A stretch of 64,000 nt of DNA from NCBI RefSeq assembly GCF_035083965.1, contig NC_089722.1, positions 23,024,142 to 23,088,141 of the forward strand, read 5' to 3'. Source of the DNA: Branchiostoma lanceolatum. Its lineage: Eukaryota > Chordata > Leptocardii > Amphioxiformes > Branchiostomatidae. Within the stretch, counting starts at the first letter, position 1. Every line of letters starts with the position of its first letter. The translations under genes were made by a program, and so were the position numbers. The notes under the pieces were generated by a model. That model was given only the letters and a program-made list of their open reading frames with translations. It did not search any database and had not been told where the DNA came from. Shown piece by piece: positions 11,321 through 24,400 of the stretch.

Positions 11321-12240
11321 CTCTGTGTGTATGTATATTTGTAAAAAAAATGCGTCATTCTTTTCAGGCCAACAGTTATCACTTTCTTATGTTGTCATGT
11401 AGTTGCTTATGTCGGCTTCCTTCATGCACAACTTGTATGTTTTCTCAAGTCTTTATATCCTCTCCTTGTGATGCTATCTGGCCCATCGCCAATGCACCAA
11501 ATGTTATACAATATGAGGCAAACTCTTCTTAATATCTGGTAAATAGAATAATGTAATTTTCTACAAACTATGGGTCTAGTGATATGACATACAAAGACTT
11601 CTGTAGAGATTAATGATAATGTAATCTATGAAAAAAGTTGTTCCTTGTATATGCCATTAGCTATAGTTTTCACCAATTCATTTGCTATTTTCCAACAATA
11701 TCAAAGGTATGTATGCAGCAATTCAAAAAAGAATGGTTATCAAGATATTACTTTGTAAAAAAACTTTCATCCCTAAATTTAAGCATGTATTTACAGTGTT
11801 GCTATGTCCTGTGCACCTGCTACATTTCCTACAAATTTCCATAGTTGATAAGATATACTGCCAGCAGATATCAGGATTACAGACATGACTTTACCACCAC
11901 TATTACATAATAGATATGAGTAGATATTGTTCCCTTTACATGGAGTGTTTAAAACAAGATATTTGTAACATTTCCCTTTGAAGTACTACATGTATCTGTT
12001 TGCCAGGCTTCACATCCTTGTCATGTTGCAAAACGTGTCCTTTCATGGGAATGTACGATTTTCATTCCATGATAGAAACTTCTTCCTCCAGCATCCATAC
12101 TGTAACCGTGGTGACCCACACCTCTTTATGCGACCTTCATGGACGGAGCCACCTGAAAAATAACCAGCAGATGATGGTGTGTTAATCAAGGATAAATACA
12201 CAAACCATTAAAATGGTTCAGCCCTAGACAGGCATACACG
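10545..12240. other. AT-rich non-coding stretch with a microsatellite
   Basis: No exon is recognised. A (TG)n run occupies about 11284-11315. A good minus-strand splice acceptor (TTATTTTTCAG) lies near 12153, but what follows does not give a convincing end to the neighbouring myosin. The region may be 3' untranslated or intronic sequence of that gene. Confidence 0.4.
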
Positions 12241-12257
12241 GGACCCTACAAATGAAG

Positions 12258-12605
12258 AAATGCATGACAGGAGTTTCTTCAGCCTAGGCACAGATCGCAC
12301 ATACGTGCCAACTTCATGTGTGGTGATGAAACTCACATAGTGTATTTCTTCACCTGTGGTACCCTAAGTATAGCGCCTAGGACAACATAGGAGGGGAGTG
12401 CCGGGGTTGTAGGGTTCGGGTCAACCAACACAGAACAGAAATGCCTGACAGGAGTTTCTTCAGCCCAGGCACAGATCGCACCTATGTGCCAACTCCGTGT
12501 GTGCCTGTGTGGTGATGAAACTCACATCGTGTATTTCTTCACATAGTGCCTAGGACAATGTAGGAGGGGAGTGGGGTTGTAGGGTTCAACCATTACAGAA
12601 CAGAC
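12258..12605. repeat. Tandem duplication, 180-bp period, two copies
   Basis: GAAATGCATGACAGGAGTTTC at 12258 recurs as GAAATGCCTGACAGGAGTTTC at 12438. The units continue in parallel through 'aggcacagatcgcac', 'gatgaaactcacat', 'gtatttcttcac' and 'aggaggggagtg'. There is no coding content. Confidence 0.85.
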
Positions 12606-13757
12606 AGGCACTTCCTGAGGGGATCAACCTGAAGAAACAAAGGAGAAACCTAACTCTGTCTGGCCCAGCTGACTAGGGTAGTCTGAGGAACAGGGTTTGA
12701 GCTACAGGTGGCTTTTGTACCAGTCTCGTCTGTCAAAACACAGCTAGCACAAGTACATCACATCATGTAGGGGAGGCCATTGGGAAAATAAACATGACCA
12801 TAAATATTTGTGATCTATTTCAGGTTGTCTTCCAAAAGAAAATGTGATGAACTGTCAATACTGGTAAGACACTTGAAACAAGACAATCCATACAGGCCTT
12901 CTGGAGATATCCTGTTCTGACAGACAGACAGACAAACAGACACATACACAGACAAACACACGAACGCTAACATAAATTTAACCTTCTTGCCGAAGGTAAA
13001 TGCTTTGGAGTACAAGTCCATAAATGCCAACTTTAACAAGAACCAAATGAATTGAGTTTATCTATAATGCTATATTTCTTATATGGAAAGCACAACTCAC
13101 CTTTTGATATTTCTCATGCTCAATTTCCATCACATGCAGACTGAAGTAATGTAAATAGTACAGACCACATTAAAAAAACACTCTCCACAAAGTCTGATGC
13201 TTGTTTCATTGATTTTCACTGGTCTCTGTATCATCTTCTGGCTGATGGGTTTGTAGGGAGTTGCATCTTTCATATTATTCTTTTTTAGGTAGCCATCATT
13301 CAATCATCAAAACGTATTCCGGTATACCCAACACACATCCGACAGTCCCTTTCCCATCCATAAAATAAACCTTTAGCACACTGAAGTAGCCCTTTGACAC
13401 CCCATTGTCTATTGCTTACAGAGTTAGGCAGCAGGGAGAAGGTTAAAAGATGCACCTTACAGACATTTTCAAACCTATTGCTGCCAAAAATGAGCAAAAC
13501 GGGGCGGCTGCCTTGTAGACTGTTCCTACCCTGTCAACTCTAGTGGTGAGAGACAGGAACTATTAGAGTAGTGGGCTGGAATGTACAGAATGTTGTGGGA
13601 AGGTGTTTGTGCAGATCTGATGGTACCAAATTAGGACTGGCACTCTGACAGGTTCACCCTCCTACTTAACCTGCCACCTCCGCTGAAAACTTTCACTTGG
13701 CAGAGAGGGCAGCAGCTTAGAGTACCAGTACATGTACCAGGGGAAAGGCATGGGGTC
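12606..13757. other. Non-coding stretch
   Basis: No exon, RNA gene or clear repeat is recognised. A run of CAGA-type words at 12920-12960 is low-complexity sequence. Confidence 0.45.
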
Positions 13758-13926
13758 ATATGCAATTAGCCTCTTACAGGCTCCGCGCGATCGCTGGGAA
13801 AATAGTAGAAATCGGCCAAATAGAGTGAATAGCCAGGGGTAGGTCGCTATACAGTGAAGCTTAATAGGCGATCTACGGCTATTTTCCCAGCGATCGCGTG
13901 GAGCCTGGTAGAGGCAAATATGCAAT
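13758..13926. mobile_element. MITE, TAGCCTC family, 151 bp with 9-bp TSD
   Basis: The element spans 13767-13917 and is flanked by the identical 9-mer ATATGCAAT (13758-13766, 13918-13926). The arms of about 50 bp share the core CGCGATCGCTGGGAAAATAG, with a few differences near the ends (TAGCCTCTTACAGG versus TTGCCTCTACCAGG). It shares terminal TAGCCTC and target-site length with the copies at 3990, 6175 and 10416, but its interior is unrelated. Confidence 0.9.
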
Positions 13927-15406
13927 GTAGGGGGCAGTGAATCAACACTCATGACAAGAGATTTTGAGGAGCAAAAAGATACTAGTAGGAGAAAAAGTCA
14001 TGTAAACAATGCAGGAGAAATGGGTAAAGTGATTAAATGTGGTCATCATTACACATTTCTTTATTGCCTTTCTTAATTCGAGAGCCTTTGGGCTCTTGAT
14101 GCTAGGTAGTAGCGTGAAGGTGAAATTCGCAGCAATTCAAACAATCTTCTAGGCAAGCACCACAGACAAATACGGCATGTATGTGTGGTTTGTCTGTAAA
14201 TCCTAAATACATACCACTACTAGTTGTCCCTTCTTTCCCTTCTCCACTCTCGTCTCAGCTCCCAGGGAAAACTCTATCAGGCCCTCCTTTCCCCCAGACA
14301 TGGTGTAGGCCAGCCTGGCAAGGGAACAAACAAAATGCCACAGTTCGTTAACCTACACAGCTGCTTATGTTCCAACGGTTTTCAACCGTGGATGTCATTT
14401 TCATGTTGTAACTTGCCTAACTCTTTATCTTTTCAGGTATGTCCTAGCTATTTGAGAGAGAGAAGCTTACTTTCAAGCAGTCAATTAAAAAAGAATTACA
14501 TGATTGACTGTCTTTTATATTGCGTTTAGTCTATCTTCCAGTATTCCTTGCCTTGGTTGTTCACATTTTGACAGCTCATTGGTGGATTCTCACATGACTG
14601 AAGAATTTCACAGTAGACTGTACACTGTTGAGGTCTAGCCTACTAAGCAACAATCTATTGAGTCATGTCAGAAGCAACACCATTCAATCTTGTGTGAAAA
14701 ATATTGTGAAAATATAAGTGCATAATTTGATCTTCTATACCTTTTGGTACAGTTCTACAGCTGCACATAAGAAATGGGAAAATTGATTCTACTTTTGATG
14801 ACTGTATAAACCATGGCCTCTGTACAGCTTGTTTTATTTGTTAGCGTGCTGAACTAACATTTGTTATACTATCCTTACAATTCAAATGCTTGCCACCCAT
14901 CATGAATAACAGGAAAATGAGGTAGAGTGTACATTTATTACATCACTGGTGTTCTCTGCTATTATATTGAAAATGAATATTTCTGGCCAAAGTTCCTATA
15001 GCATGGTGACAGTTCAAGATATCACACTGTATCATCCACCATAAAAAATTCACATCAGCATCAAAATGAGTGATGTTCATGCTCAGCCACGTTCAGTCAA
15101 CAAGACTGTTTATACACCGTCTGCACATCCCCAAACCACACACAGAGGCTGCCATTCACAAGCCGATAGTTCCCACTTTCATCAAGCCCTTGAAAAACCC
15201 CACATTAAGCCGTTAGGACAATATGCAGACTTGCCTCCATAGGTTGACTCACTCTGTTTACTGAACAGAAAGATACTCGAAAAGAGGTACCAAAACTTGT
15301 GTGGTCATCTTAAATGTCAAGACACAGTGTGCACTTGAGGTTAACAATATTGACTCTGTGGCTGAGTCTATAAACATGTCGTGTGGATGAGAGAAGTGGT
15401 ACCCAC
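13927..15406. other. Region expected to hold the last myosin exon, not identified
   Basis: The myosin frame leaves the last identified exon in phase 2 at 15407, so a short terminal exon and the 3' untranslated region should lie to the left. No minus-strand segment here matches the expected tail ending. A stop-free stretch near 15100-15190 has the wrong splice phase. Confidence 0.4.
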
Positions 15407-18400
15407 CCTCCGGGTTTGACGACCTGGATGGAGTTGATCTTGCCTGCCGCCAGGGCGATCTTTGTGGTGGCCTCGATCACATGATCACTGAGGAGGATCA
15501 CATCACCCTGGTGACACAGGAAAACAAGACTGATGAATTTAGAAAAAGAAAATATTAAAAATAAGAGCAATAATCTTTCACAGTAAACTGGAAGTCTGTG
15601 ACAGTTTTCAGTTACAGGGAACAAGGCACGACAACAGTGTAGACATTCAAGGCAAATGTTGATGACATGCCTAGATAGTTGATTTCCCCTCTCCAAATGC
15701 ATTAGGCATAAACCTGGCTTTCACAGTCACCAGTGTCTATTGGAGTCTCCTGAGTAAAGTTTGTTTTTGGTGCTCACATGTTCATGAACATGCCTACTAT
15801 GAGGATGCTTCTTACATGCAACAAATGTACCAGACAGATCTTACCTTTTCCTTCTTGTCTGTGCATTCTGCATGGATCACAAATATTCCATCAGCCAGCT
15901 CACTCACAGATATACCTGAGCACACAATCATACAAATAATGTCAGAAATAGGGTGCGAGTAACTAAATTACATCAAAACATAAATAAGCACAAAATTTGG
16001 ATCTCCATTTTTTGGGGCAAATATGTTAACCACTTCATGTACCTGCAATGCCCCCTAGCAGAGAAGAAATTGAACTGAAGCTTGTTTAGCTACTCATTAC
16101 CTCCAAATGTACAGTATTTGAAATTAACTAGCATCAACAGTTACTATAGTATAGGTCAATATCTGCATAATTCTGACAAGAACGTCTTTATTCATGGTCT
16201 CTTTCTTAATTTTCAACATCAAAGAAACCCTATGGTGTCCATGTCTTTACACTTTATCAAAAATTGCAACAAGACAATACACAGTGGAGCGCCAGGCAGA
16301 CAAGCTGGTGTTGTAGACCACTCAACATTACAAGTACATGTACATTGAATACAACAATAAAACACTAAATGCAATCCATACAATGACACAATAAAAAACA
16401 ATGCAGTAAATGTTAAGTAAGCAGTTGAGAGGTGTGTCAGCTGGAAGCTAGGGGGCATTAAATCTTTCCGTTGCTGCAAAGTACATCTTTTTACATTTTG
16501 ATGATGTGTTATATGACTGTGAGGAGTCTGTCTGACCTGTCATGTTCTCATACAGAATCTTGTCCTTCAGTTTGAAGTCCTGCTCATCCATGATGTACAC
16601 AGCCAGGTTGGTGGCAATCAGCACACGGGGGCGGGTCTTGTAACCATGACGATCATACTTGACCACCGGAGACATGTACTGTTCAAGCAGATAACATCAA
16701 CCACACATGCTATTAGAACACATGCATAGATATCAGTCTTCTATAAAACATTATATATGGTTGAGTCAAGGAGGTTTAAATAGGTCAAGACTACATGAGA
16801 TGTGGAGATGGCAAAACAGTTTTTATTCTGAAGGGACAGTAAAGAAATTTCATATAGATTCTGTCTTGGATGTAACTGCAAGGAAGAAGATCTAAGAATT
16901 GTTATAGAATTGTTCACAAAATCACTGAGGAAAGTGCATTTTTACACAATCTCTATTCCTAACACAACCATTTTGATGGACCATTCTAATATAATACCTT
17001 TGGTCTTTCTTCCTGACTCAGGTACTTCTTGTCGAAGACCTTGGACTTCAGAGCCTCGTGCTGTGGAGCTGTTGAGTGGGAAACAGTACACGACTTTGAC
17101 AAAATGTTCAGTCTATCAAATTGCATTGAGGAAGTCTGATGGGCAGCAACTACATGTAGTTCAAGTGTGAGTTATAAAGGTGCAAGGTTCAAGCTATGTG
17201 TCCCATATAGGACAGATCAACCTAGTCATAAGTGCTGTACTTCAATCTGTCCTTTGGAATGCAAAGCCCTCCAAGTAAATGAAGTCAAAGATGGACTTAA
17301 GAAGTCAACTGATTGCAGTGCTTGTCTCTTCTACACATGTATTAGCAGACAGGACTGCAGGGTTACATCTTTCTGACAGCAACCAATGACTAATCTAATT
17401 ACTTAACCAGGACTATTTACTTCTCAGTTAAAACATGATGACCTCCTTACTTAGTCTGTTGCTCTTGAAAGGCTGTGCCACACTTTCTGGGTAACTCGAC
17501 TTCTTGCCTTTGAAAATCTCACTGGCAGTGAGCTTCTCTTGCATCTGCAGAAAAAAATTCAACATTGAAAAGTTGCCCTGTATTATCTGTATGTTGCTAT
17601 TTAACATTTATAAAGCAAAAACAATTGATGTAGGGTGTTCTAGTCTGGAAAGTGTTCTTTAAACATGTTATGCTTAAGAGTTTAATTTACATTTTTGTGT
17701 GTGGGAAGGCTATTTACATGTATTTGCTTCTGATGTAGATGCAGTATCATGGCATGTAAGATACATAAGGTCACAAGCAACTCAGCCTATGGCTGCAAGG
17801 CGGCAACATACTTACATTTTGATATTGTATTGTATTGTATTGGTTGTTCTTGAAATGAACCATTGACATTGACAGCAAAAAGGGTGGGGAAGACTTGATG
17901 TTCTTACCTGCATCTTCTTCTGTGGTGACATGTTCAGACAGTACCGTGTCACCTGGTTACTGTGAAACATGTCCTCCAACAATGCTGACGTCTGTGGGGA
18001 GGAACAGAAAAATTGTGTAAAAATTAGCTGATGGATTTTGCTCCATTTGTCTCTAGAACTCATTCGTCCCAGGATGGAAATTTGCTTGTTGGATGGAAAA
18101 AAATGTCACTTCATCCACGGCTGTCTCCAGAACGCATCTCACCGTCCTGGGATGGAAATTTGCTTGATGGGATAGGAAAAAAATTAACCCTGTCCGTCCC
18201 AAAACTTCATGACATAAAAAGAAAGTCTATTTGTGTAAGCTTAGAATAACAGATGTCACATAAAAAAATGACTGGCACAGAAAAAGACTTAAAGATGGAG
18301 ACAGCCCTGGCCATTAGGTAATAATAATGATTATATTTGTGAGGAGGATATCAAAAGTAACGGCTGAAGCAACCATCATAGATGCTGTAGATACTGATAT

Positions 18401-21400
18401 ATATATATGTAATAGTCTTAATGTACTTAGGATATTGTTATCAATTGTTATTTTGTCCATGTCGAATTCCATATGAATTGTCTGTAAGCAGGGCTAGCCC
18501 TTTGTAATAGTTGGGCAGCCATGCTGAACAACCATACCAATAAAACAACATAAAAGTAACTAATCTTACGAACCTCCCTGAGGTTGGGTGGTGCAGTCGG
18601 CCAGGACTTGTCCAAGATGGACTTGGGCAGGCTGTCCCTGAGCTTGTGCAGGAAGGTCACCCGGCAGTGGTTGATGAACATCTCGTTATCACCATTGGGA
18701 GGCTGGTTCCTCGTGATGAACCCATTGATGTAACTGAATATAAAGGAAAGTGATGAGTAATGATGATGAGTAAAAAGTAACGATCTTAAGAAAAAATTAT
18801 GCTTTTAGTTCATCATTTCCTGGCTTGCTGACTTACACAGAAACCACTACAAAATTTGCTGTGAAAGTACAAAAGTACTGAAAGATCTGTAATCTATACT
18901 TTAAACTACATGTAATTCATTTTAATGATACTACTGTGATCTATATAAAGTTTCCCACTTACTTGCGTAGAACCTGTGCAGCCTTCCTTCTCCTTTCTAG
19001 CAGCCTCTTGGCTGTCACTCTCTTCCAGTTAGCCGCGATCAAGGTCACTGGAAAAAACACATTACTTGAATTTTCTTAAAATAAAATTTATCAAAAGCTA
19101 CAACCATAACAGGTAGTCTCAAACACAATATCTTAGGGCGATAACTCTTCCAAATATAGCAGTGTTAATCTCATTAACAAGAACAATAAGTTGAAAAAAT
19201 TACCTGCCCACTGCATCCTCTTGTACTTCTTGTACTGTGCATGGCCCTTGTATGTTGCCTGGATGGTGGTGGCTGTCAATGGAAGAAAATCGTTAAACAT
19301 GTAATTTCTGTTGTAGCAATCCTTACAATAACTAATGTCTACATTGCATTTCCCTTTCACATATTTACATACAATGTGTGCTCATCTGCCTGTCAACAAG
19401 GCAAGTGAACTTGACTTGAAAATGAAGAATTTGCTATGATTTGAATGGACACGGAATCTTACACCTTGGACATGAATAGAGTGGAATCTGAGCTTTAAAA
19501 CATCTTTGCACAAATTTCTAATATTGAAGACCAACTTCAGAGACATTGACATACCCAGGTCATGCTTCTTCATCTGGAAGGCGTCCTCAGTGGCAAACAG
19601 TGTCTTGGGAAGCCGGATGAAGATCTTGGTACTTAATAAGACACAGAGGTTAACTATTGGACACAGCTATCATACTTCTTTGAAAATTATTAGACCTATA
19701 TAGATTTACACCCATAACAATACATTATATCATTGCAGAGCTATGTAATTTCTGCTAGGAAACAGTAATGGTACAAAGTATATTTGCAATTTAAGCACAA
19801 GTAGTCCCAGATTTAGAAAAGACTTCAGGCTTAAGACGTAATGATTCTACAGCGGTAGTCTTCTATTTCTAACTTTTGCTTGATGAATGCACATGATGCA
19901 CTGATCAGCTTCTCTACATGTATGCCCATAGCTGAATGAAAGCTTACTTTCCAAGCCTGTACTCATCATGTCTGTACTCCATGGCCTGGCACAGCAGTTC
20001 TACTCCGTCCTTTGGTTTGCCGTAGTAGTTGGGCCACGTGTCCTGGCACAAACACTTGTATCTAATTGTACAAACACATTTTGAATAATCAAAAGTCTGA
20101 AATAAAGCCAAAAAAATATGGCAAGTAAAACATGTCCTGAAATGAATATTGTGAAAGCACACAGATAATAATTGCTATGTTGGACAACAACCATCTACAA
20201 TGATACTGGCCTGCACTAAGTTGGATACATACAATTTTTGTCAAAATGAAAGATAAAGAGAACATGTTGGAACAGCCAAAGTTATTCATAAGTTTGGGAT
20301 GAAAATTTTCTATATTTTGAATATCCTACCTGCTAAGGAAAGCCTAAGAATAGAATTTGTCAAAATAAACAATATAGAGAACAGGAAGGAACAGTCAAAC
20401 CTGTGCATCTGTTTCATTGAAAGAAGATGTTTTAGGTTTTGAACATCTCACCTGTTGAGGAAAGCCTCATAAGGTCTCCTGTAGGCAAACCCTGCCCGTC
20501 GCACTCTCAGGTTCTCCATCAACCCTAGGTACTTCACCTGGTGGCGGATCAGGATCGGGTCAAACACACCTGTACAGGAGGAAAGGCAAAAAGGTGAGCG
20601 AGCCTGTTCTATTGGAATCAAACAAAATAAACTATACATTGACCAGGACACTGTTTGATCAATCAACAAATTTGCCAGTCATAGACATGTTCCTTTATCC
20701 TGTGTTGCACAATCTCTTGCTGTCAGATTGGGGCTCCTCCTCGAGGGGCCTGACCATTGGAAGGACTGCTGGAAGCGCAATTTAGCCTGGCTAGTAGTTC
20801 CTTGTCCACACAACAATTTATTTGTGGTTCCCACTTGTGAAGGTTTGTATCTAAGATTTCTTGAGAGGAACATTGGTGTGTCTTTATGATAGTTTTCTAG
20901 ATTATCAACAAGGAACTAATGGGTCTGACCTGGCATCTTGTTGTCGTTAGGCTTGATGCAGCGGACATAGGATGGCTCCTCCTTCATCAAGATTGTCATC
21001 AGCTGGTTCAGACTGGTTTTGAACTGGGTTGCAGTCTGGGAATTTTAAAGCAGATTAACAACAGGAAAATAGGCTCAATGTTCTCAAGCAAAATGTAGGT
21101 TCTGGAGTTAAGAAAAATAACTAGGGGTGGGTACTGGTACATAAAATTCAGGTCCGGTCCAGGTCCAGGTCCGGACCTGTACCTGTACCTGATTATAGTA
21201 GTGTCGCAGTACATCATATTTTGGAGAGCGAGACACACGTAAAAGTCTCCAAACGTTATATATGTCTGGAACGATATAATTTCTTAGGTCTGCACTTTGT
21301 CTCAAAATTATAACTATACTCTCCTCGCCGTCTGTTTACTCACCCTTTAAGTGTTTCTAGATATGATTCACAGCTAACGTCTTCGAAAACGACTCGTTAA

Positions 21401-24400
21401 ATCTGCTGTTTTGTATTTTCTTAGACCAGATATGTGGCCGCCTGCTGGTAGCCTGGTACTATGAATTTTCTAATCGGTCCACAGGCCGGTCCACTGATTT
21501 TTTACGGACCGTTTTTTTTGGGACCGGTCCATTAAGAAATACGGGTTTTGTACCGGTACACGGTACTGGTACCCACCCCTAAAAATAACATGTCTTTTGA
21601 TTTTGATAACATGTTCAATATAACTTGTCGAACAGCAAGAATGAAAAATGACGCTGGCAAAACTGAGTTATCTCATGTGGATCTTAACTAGATGTTTTAC
21701 TGACTCCTATGTGAAGTAAAGCTACCTTGCGGCACGTTCACATGACTATTTTACAAGTTAGTATGTATCATTTACATAACAAGTCAACAACAAAGCAACA
21801 ACCAGAAACACTTCAACATGTACAAATCCAAGAGATGTAAAACATACATTAGTAGTCTTTGAGCAAACCAAACAGCCTATCCTAGAGTTGCTACCTTACC
21901 AACATACCTGTCCATCAGCACAAGGCTGTATGGAGGAAGGCCTTCCTGATGAGGAGAAAGGTGCGAGGAGGAATAAAAGAGAACAAGGGCAGAGAGCAGG
22001 GCAGCAAGATAGGAAACTTAATGTGCGAGAGAACACATATCAGCAACATCACCTTCCAACAAAGGACTTGTGCTATGCAGTTTATCATTTAAGTAGAGAA
22101 TAGCAAAGTGTATCTGCTATAAGAGTACGAATATAGACACCACATGTGTACATTTTCATATCAAGTAAGCCTTCAGTGGACTTATGCGTAACAGTGCAAA
22201 GTAACAACAAGTGCTAGAAATCAAAGGACATTGCATAGAGACTTTGCAAGAGTTGTAGAGCAAAAAGGTATAAATAATACAATTGCTTTAAACCACAGTA
22301 ATAGTTCCACAGATGTTTCAGGAATCTTTTTATGATATCCTGCTCTATCTTATAACAGATGATCAACTGCATCTAATGTGTTGTAAAAGCTTATAGGTTT
22401 ATTTGAGTTTTTAGACTCACTGTGACAGGTCTCTTCTTATCATCCAGCTCTGACTTGGGGAAGCAGCTAGAAGTCACTTGGTTCTTGCTCTCACACATTG
22501 CCTAACAAAAAGATAGCACCAGCTTTACTACAATGCTACTGTCAATAGTGTTCAGCACAAACAAAAGACATTGAAAAGATTACTGCTGTTGAAATAACAG
22601 GTAAACAAATGGAACAATAAAAAAACATATGACAGTGACTACACTTCAAATTCTAAATAAATGACCATATCTACCTCCTTGAGGTCCCTGTACAGAAGGT
22701 CGTTGTTTTTGTCAAGGAACCCTGTAACGCTGTAGGTCACATCTCCCGCATAGTGCCTCAACCTGAACTCCTGAAAAACCAGAAAGGTTTACGTTATTCT
22801 AATCTTCTTCATACCTCTTCTGTACCAAATCCTAACAGAGATATTCTTACATTTATTTCTATCTTTTACATGTTTTTCATATCAACTGGCCGAGTGGCTA
22901 GGCTAGCGGACACAAGATTGAACTGTCACGGGTTTAATTCTTGGCATTCCTTGCTAGATGTTGTGTCCTTGGGAAAGGCACTTTACACAACTAAGTGTGA
23001 AAATGGGTACCTGACTTTGGTTGGGGAGGTAAAGGGTGGCAGAAGGACAGGCCCAATATACTGTGCCCTACACAGTGGATAACATAAACAACCCACTGCC
23101 CCTACAGCCTTAAAAAGGCTATGGAACAATTATACCTTTTTACCATGCCTGTTGACATCTACACTAGATATTGGTATCAGTTTGAATATACACTAGATAT
23201 TGGGAACAGTACTAGTATGAAGACTGAAATTTGTCCCTACATCTCTGTCCAAGGTCTTCCTTGTCTGCACATCTCCTGTCCTGTGACTGGAAGACAATTA
23301 ATGACATATTAGTTGTTTCTCAATCTAAGTCTACTGGTATCCCACTTGTAAGATGTGATATTAAGGCATCTGTTTAAAATTCAAACCCAGCCAAGAAAAG
23401 TTTTAACATATGTAGAGCAGTTTAACTCTTCAAACGGATGTAGATATTTTTCTATGGTCTGACATTTCAAAGTAATTTCTAACAAGAGTCTAACAACCAA
23501 TATCAAAAAGAGGGTTTAACACCACAAAATGAAGTACCTGACAAAGTGTGGATGTTCTCCCACAGCATTTTCCAGCTTGGCCAGGAATGTCAGATCAGTG
23601 GGGTCGCCTGGCAACAGGCACTCCTCATCCTGGGAACAAGAGCAAACTCTTTAACCCAGGATACACAGTATTGCCCTGATTAATTTATAACCAACTGTCC
23701 TAGCCTAGCAACTTTGTGGTAGATCTACATGAATAACATAGATGTAACAGTAGGTCCATGGGAGAAAAGGGTTATAGCATTAAAACTAAGTTGCAATCAA
23801 ACCTACTATCTTGATATGAAAACAAATTGATTATTTCCTTCAAATGAAATTAATTCAATGCAACAGAACAAAACTGACAAGCATAACAATACCGTGTGCA
23901 AAAGAGGCTTGATGGTAATTTGACGGTGTTGAAGCTAGTACTGTGAAGATATAGCCGGATACTTGGTTTTGAAAGTTTAAGTCTTTCCCGCACCAGATGG
24001 TGCATAGGGCTGCGCCTATCTCCATTTCAATAGCCCTTGGGCCACACAACTTTGTGCAATCACTACATCAGGGGGCTAGTGTGTGTTAAGCTACCATACC
24101 CTTAGCCAAATGCTGAGTGCTAAGCATAGAAAGTAGTATGGACAGAAATAACAAACCAGAATAGCAATGATTCCCCTGTGCCTCTCCTCCACCAGGTCAC
24201 AGATGATCTTATTGTTGAAGTAGGCCACAGGTTCCCACTGAAAATGACAGTAAAATGAGGTTCAAACATTCAATAAAAACAGTTTTATTCAGAAATGTTT
24301 ATGATGTTGCTTGCAATTGGTCTCTTTCATGCCTTATGTTGATTACATTCTAAAATCTTTGTGCTGATACTGTTACAGTAACTTATTTATTGAAATTTTG

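Noticed and set aside
12110-12153. Possible terminal exon of the myosin (minus strand, acceptor TTATTTTTCAG)
   Set aside because: In the required phase it reads five residues and stops. The attractive VAP-like reading is in a different phase from the donor at 15407.
15100-15190. Stop-free minus-strand stretch containing NGSLCVWFG
   Set aside because: It needs a preceding exon in phase 1, but the myosin donor leaves phase 2. It is not a recognised myosin tail ending.
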